This document shows positions 42,266 through 45,522 of a stretch of 45,522 bases of DNA, one piece after another. The notes beneath the pieces were generated by a model that was not told where the DNA came from, ran no database searches, and saw only the letters and a program-made list of their open reading frames with translations. Made by a program: the position numbers and the translations under genes. The DNA lies in NCBI GenBank assembly GCA_037141915.1, contig JBAXBP010000006.1, forward strand, positions 1 through 45,522, in the 5' to 3' direction. The first letter of the stretch is position 1, and every line of letters begins with the position of its first letter. The stretch comes from CAIRDP01 sp037141915. Its GTDB lineage: Bacteria; Bacteroidota; Bacteroidia; Bacteroidales; FEN-979.

Positions 42266-42269
42266 ATTC

Positions 42270-43064
42270 TCAGGGCTCTATGTTAAACCGGTCCCAGTCC
42301 ATACCGAGGGTAAAGGATTCCCTGAACAGCTCAAGGTCTGTTCCTGAAAGGCTTACAATATTCACCCCTTCATTACCGGGAGAAACCGACGAAAGTATGT
42401 TCCCTTTGCCGTCAACAGCCATTGAGTCACCGGAATGGGTTATCCCGTTTCCGTCCTCTCCAACCCTGTTGACACCAATGCAATATACCTGGTTTTCCAT
42501 TGCCCGGGCTGCAAGCAGCGTTTTCCAGACCGCAGAGCGGACCACGGGCCAGTTTGCAATATAGACCAGGAGGTCATATTCATATTTCCCGTTTGTGAAA
42601 GTATTCTTACTCCACACAGGGAACCTCAGGTCATAACATACCAGAGGGCGTATCTTCCAGTCTTTGACTTTAATGACCAGCCTTTTATCCCCTCCCCTGA
42701 TGATCTTGTATTCTTCGCTTAAACGAAAAAGATGCCTCTTGTCGTATGTTTCAAGTTTCCCCCCGGGATGCGCCACTACAAGCCGGTTCACGAAACCGTC
42801 GCGGGTCCTGATAAGCAGGCTTCCGATGATAACGGACTTAAGGTGTTTTGCCTTGTTCAGAAGATAGTTTACCCCTTCCCCGTTCATGTGTTCAGCAAAT
42901 CGTTCAGGATTGATTGAAAACCCTGTATTGAACATTTCGGGCAGTATGACCAGGTCAACATCTTCCTTAACCTTAGCCAGATGTTCATCAAACCGTTCCA
43001 GGTTCCGTGCTTTGTCTTCCCAGCTAATGTCTGTCTGTATATAAGCTATTCTTAAATCCTGCAT
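42270..43064 (-). CDS. Nitrilase-family omega-amidase (YafV/Nit2-like)
   Basis: The 264-residue carbon-nitrogen hydrolase has the catalytic triad E43 (LPEMFNTGF), K109 (TYDKRHLF) and C143 (LVCYDLRFP). The sequence is closest in style to YafV/Nit2 omega-amidases, which hydrolyse alpha-ketoglutaramate and related compounds and act in metabolite repair. It heads the four-gene minus-strand run but has no evident part in glycan synthesis. It is divergent from pgk across a 92-base gap. Confidence 0.92.
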   Translation of the reverse strand: MQDLRIAYIQTDISWEDKARNLERFDEHLAKVKEDVDLVILPEMFNTGFSINPERFAEHMNGEGVNYLLNKAKHLKSVIIGSLLIRTRDGFVNRLVVAHPGGKLETYDKRHLFRLSEEYKIIRGGDKRLVIKVKDWKIRPLVCYDLRFPVWSKNTFTNGKYEYDLLVYIANWPVVRSAVWKTLLAARAMENQVYCIGVNRVGEDGNGITHSGDSMAVDGKGNILSSVSPGNEGVNIVSLSGTDLELFRESFTLGMDWDRFNIEP

Positions 43065-43107
43065 GGTGAGATGATTGAATTTCAGGGTAAAATTAAAAAG
43101 ATATGCA

Positions 43108-43134
43108 TTGTGCCGCTTAAAAATTTTAATTTTG
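43108..43134 (+). promoter_or_regulatory. Candidate promoter of pgk
   Basis: TAATTTTG at 43127-43134 is an exact -7 element, 22 bases before the start codon. A TTG at 43108-43110 precedes it by only 16 bases, shorter than the usual 19-21, so the -33 part is doubtful. Confidence 0.5.
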
Positions 43135-43156
43135 CCTGATTTTAAAAAATCAAATT

Positions 43157-44347
43157 ATGAAAACCATCGATGATTTCAGTTTTGAAGGCAAAAAAGCTCT
43201 TATCAGGGTCGATTTTAATGTACCCCTGGATGCTCAGTATAATATAACCGATACTAACCGGATAGACGCCACCATCCCGACTATAAACAAGATCCTGGCC
43301 GGGGGCGGCTCTGTAATCCTGATGTCCCATCTTGGAAGGCCAAAAGGAGGCCCCGAAGAAAAATTTTCGTTGAAGCATGTGGTGCCGTATTTGGCATCAA
43401 AACTTGGCCGCCCTGTTCAGTTTGCCGATGACTGCATAGGTGAGTCTGCCATAAACATGTCTTCCGCTCTGAAACCCGGTGAAGTTCTTCTTCTCGAAAA
43501 TCTCCGTTTCTACAAGGAAGAGGAAAAAGGCGATGAAGCCTTTGCCGGCAAACTGGCGAAACTCGGCGATATGTATGTTAATGATGCCTTCGGTACTGCC
43601 CATCGCGCCCATGCATCAACAGCCATCATTGCAACATTCTTCCCCGAAACCAAAATGTTCGGGTACGTGATGGCCAGCGAGATCCTGAATTTGGATAAAT
43701 GCATTAAAGACGCTCAGCGCCCGTTTACTGCGATTCTGGGCGGAGCCAAGGTTTCGACGAAGATCGAGATCATCAACCACCTGATGGACAAAGTCGATAA
43801 CCTGATTATCGGAGGTGGGATGATGTTCACCTTTATCAGGGCATTGGGAGGTGAAACAGGTGCCTCTCTCGTTGAGGATGAATACATAGAGCTTGCAAAG
43901 AATATCATCGAAGGAGCAAAGGCTCTCGGTGTCAACCTATACATACCCCCGGATGCCGTTATTGCAGATGCCTTTTCCAACGATGCAAACAAGAAACTCT
44001 CAAGCGCCTACGATATTCCTCTACCCTGGCTTGGCCTTGACATCGGACCTTCCGCAATTCAGAAATTCAACCATGTTATCGGGAAATCTTCTACCATCCT
44101 CTGGAACGGACCAATGGGTGTTTTCGAGATGAATAACTATGAAGAAGGCACCAAAAGCATGGCTTTTGCAATTGCAGAAGCTACCGCAAACGGCGCCTTC
44201 TCCCTGGTTGGCGGAGGAGACTCTGTTGCCGCCATCAACAAGTATCAACTGGCCGATAAGGTAAGTTATGTTTCTACCGGGGGCGGGGCAATGCTTGAAT
44301 ATATTGAAGGGAAAGAATTGCCGGGCATCAAGGCAATCCTGGACTAA
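43157..44347 (+). CDS. pgk: Phosphoglycerate kinase
   Basis: The 396-residue glycolytic enzyme is full length. It has ALIRVDFNVPLD at 14-25, SHLGRPKGGP, the nucleotide-domain AILGGAKVSTKIEI, and the C-terminal GGGDSVAAINKY. It makes ATP from 1,3-bisphosphoglycerate. It stands alone with its own promoter and is convergent with cvpA across 18 bases. Confidence 0.97.
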   Translation: MKTIDDFSFEGKKALIRVDFNVPLDAQYNITDTNRIDATIPTINKILAGGGSVILMSHLGRPKGGPEEKFSLKHVVPYLASKLGRPVQFADDCIGESAINMSSALKPGEVLLLENLRFYKEEEKGDEAFAGKLAKLGDMYVNDAFGTAHRAHASTAIIATFFPETKMFGYVMASEILNLDKCIKDAQRPFTAILGGAKVSTKIEIINHLMDKVDNLIIGGGMMFTFIRALGGETGASLVEDEYIELAKNIIEGAKALGVNLYIPPDAVIADAFSNDANKKLSSAYDIPLPWLGLDIGPSAIQKFNHVIGKSSTILWNGPMGVFEMNNYEEGTKSMAFAIAEATANGAFSLVGGGDSVAAINKYQLADKVSYVSTGGGAMLEYIEGKELPGIKAILD

Positions 44348-44365
44348 AATCTTTCGAACCTTTCC

Positions 44366-44896
44366 TTACTTGCTGTTTCCCGTCTTCTCTTCTCCGTTGA
44401 GCAGGGGAAAATGAATGTTTGCGCCCAGGGCTGAGATTATCCTGGGAAAGACCTTCTCAACGGTACTCATGCTGAAAGACCCTTTACGGTCATCCTCAGT
44501 GATCCATTTCTTGTTTTTATCGATGCTGAAAATGATATAAAGGATGATGCTGGCAAAGACCACCCCCTTGACAAGTCCGAGTAAAGCGCCGGCCAGTTTG
44601 TTGAGGAAACCCATGCCTACAACATCCATGATCTTCTCCGCGATCTTTGCCACTATAAGGACAAGGATAACCACGACCACAAAAGTGAGGATGAACGAAA
44701 GGATGGGAAGCCAGGCCTGGGAAGGATGAAAGTTCTTCTGCAGAATATCCTGGATGAAATTTGAAAAATGGACAGCCAGGTAGATCCCGAGGATAAGAGC
44801 AGCCAGGCTGGCAAGGCTGATAATAAAGCCTTTCCTGAAGCCATTGATTATAAACAATGCCAGAAAGCCAAAAATAAGAACATCAAAAAAATTCAT
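44366..44896 (-). CDS. cvpA: CvpA-family membrane protein
   Basis: The 176-residue protein has four hydrophobic segments in the CvpA layout, starting NFFDVLIFGFLALFIINGFRKGFI, and a short soluble tail. In other bacteria CvpA affects colicin V export and envelope integrity; its molecular role is uncertain. The ATG overlaps the stop of the upstream ABC ATPase gene by four bases (ATGA), so the two are probably made together, which hints at a link to envelope lipid transport. Confidence 0.88.
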   Translation of the reverse strand: MNFFDVLIFGFLALFIINGFRKGFIISLASLAALILGIYLAVHFSNFIQDILQKNFHPSQAWLPILSFILTFVVVVILVLIVAKIAEKIMDVVGMGFLNKLAGALLGLVKGVVFASIILYIIFSIDKNKKWITEDDRKGSFSMSTVEKVFPRIISALGANIHFPLLNGEEKTGNSK

Positions 44897-45522
44897 TGTC
44901 TCAGTCTTTTGGTTAGTTCCGTGCCAAATACAAATTCATTCAGCTCATTGTTCCCCATATGCAGGATCTCTTCCTTGTTCCCCGACCACCAGATCCTGCC
45001 CTTGTAAATGAATTCAATTGAGTCGCCAATCGACAGCACCGAATTCATATCATGGGTGTTAACAATAGTTGTGATCCCGTATTCATAGGTAAGTTCCTGT
45101 ATCAGCAGGTCGATCAGGTTGGAGGTAAGAGGATCCAGTCCTGAGTTAGGTTCATCGCAGAATAAATATTTGGGGTTCATTACTATCGCCCTGGCAATTG
45201 CAACCCGTTTTTTCATTCCCCCACTGAGCTCCGACGGCATCAGTTTGTTCCTGTTTTCAAGGTTTACGCGTTTCAGAACGAAATTTACCCTTTCAAGTTT
45301 TTCCTCCGAACTCTTTTTGGTAAACATATTGAGAGGGAACATCACATTCTCCTGCACATTTATAGAGTCAAAGAGGGCGGCACCCTGGAACAGCATACCC
45401 AGTTCCTGCCTAATTTCCTTGCGCTGCCCGATATTCATTGCCGAAAAGTCCCTTCCGTCATAGAACACCTGCCCGCTGTCGACTTCGTACAGCCCGACAA
45501 GGCACTTCATCAACACCGTCTT
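44893..45522 (-). CDS. ABC transporter ATPase, MlaF-like (partial)
   Basis: The 5' end lies beyond the right edge; 209 codons are visible, beginning at the Lys-Thr of the Walker A motif. The Q-loop (LFQGAALFDS, Q46 of the visible part), signature LSGGMKKRVAIARAI (99-113), Walker B YLFCDEP and H-loop NTHDM are present, so the ATPase is functional by sequence. The pattern with GAALFDSINVQENV is typical of MlaF/Ttg2A ATPases that drive phospholipid trafficking between membranes. The permease and MCE genes would be expected upstream, outside the window. Confidence 0.88.
   Translation of the reverse strand, partial: KTVLMKCLVGLYEVDSGQVFYDGRDFSAMNIGQRKEIRQELGMLFQGAALFDSINVQENVMFPLNMFTKKSSEEKLERVNFVLKRVNLENRNKLMPSELSGGMKKRVAIARAIVMNPKYLFCDEPNSGLDPLTSNLIDLLIQELTYEYGITTIVNTHDMNSVLSIGDSIEFIYKGRIWWSGNKEEILHMGNNELNEFVFGTELTKRLRQ

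Overview
The window looks like a chromosomal segment of an anaerobic or facultative member of the Bacteroidota (Bacteroidales-like). The evidence is an ExbB-ExbD-ExbD-TonB/PstS/TPR gene group typical of the phylum, promoters of the TTG-N20-TAnnTTTG type in front of several genes, an 11-subunit complex I operon without nuoEFG, and a plant/Bacteroidetes-type IspG barrel. It is densely coded, with about 45 genes, most on the minus strand. No gap between genes exceeds about 180 bases. I saw no tRNA, rRNA, IS element, phage gene or CRISPR array.

Layout. (1) 1-6494, minus: a seven-gene hdrCBA-flxDCBA operon for a FlxABCD-HdrABC NADH-linked electron-bifurcating complex; flxA is cut by the window edge. 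(2) 6633-7766: a membrane acyltransferase. (3) 7866-13986: TonB, two ExbD, ExbB, a TPR protein, a PstS-like lipoprotein and a small membrane protein. (4) 14103-24431: a 108-residue unknown and then nuoN to nuoA, read right to left, coding a complex I without its NADH-input module. (5) 24609-27065: ppnP, a cyclase-family lipoprotein, a DUF3109 protein and ferritin. (6) 27144-32282: atpBEFHAG without atpD/atpC. (7) 32548-37335, plus: a TolC/MFP efflux pair, tsaB and ispG. (8) 37338-43064: lipid kinase, outer-membrane protein, and a four-gene minus-strand group (amidohydrolase, glycosyltransferase, deacetylase, O-antigen ligase-like). (9) 43157-45522: pgk, cvpA and the partial ATPase gene of an ABC transporter.

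How it fits together. Flx-Hdr would exchange electrons between NADH, ferredoxin and a thiol/disulfide partner. Complex I without NuoEFG probably takes electrons from ferredoxin or another carrier and pumps ions. An F-type ATP synthase with a proton-type c subunit would use that gradient, and TonB-ExbBD would spend it on outer-membrane uptake. The hdr-flx and nuo operons share a TGTTAA-N4-TTAACA palindrome at the expected transcription start. It resembles the operator of the NADH sensor Rex, so both operons may answer to the same redox signal.

The most unusual non-coding signal is a set of short tandem repeats with 7- or 8-base units. They sit in gaps between genes, including inside the flx, nuo and atp operons, and one lies in frame inside flxB. 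Two long perfect hairpins were also found, a 19-bp stem between atpE and atpF and a 16-bp stem between tonB and the acyltransferase gene.
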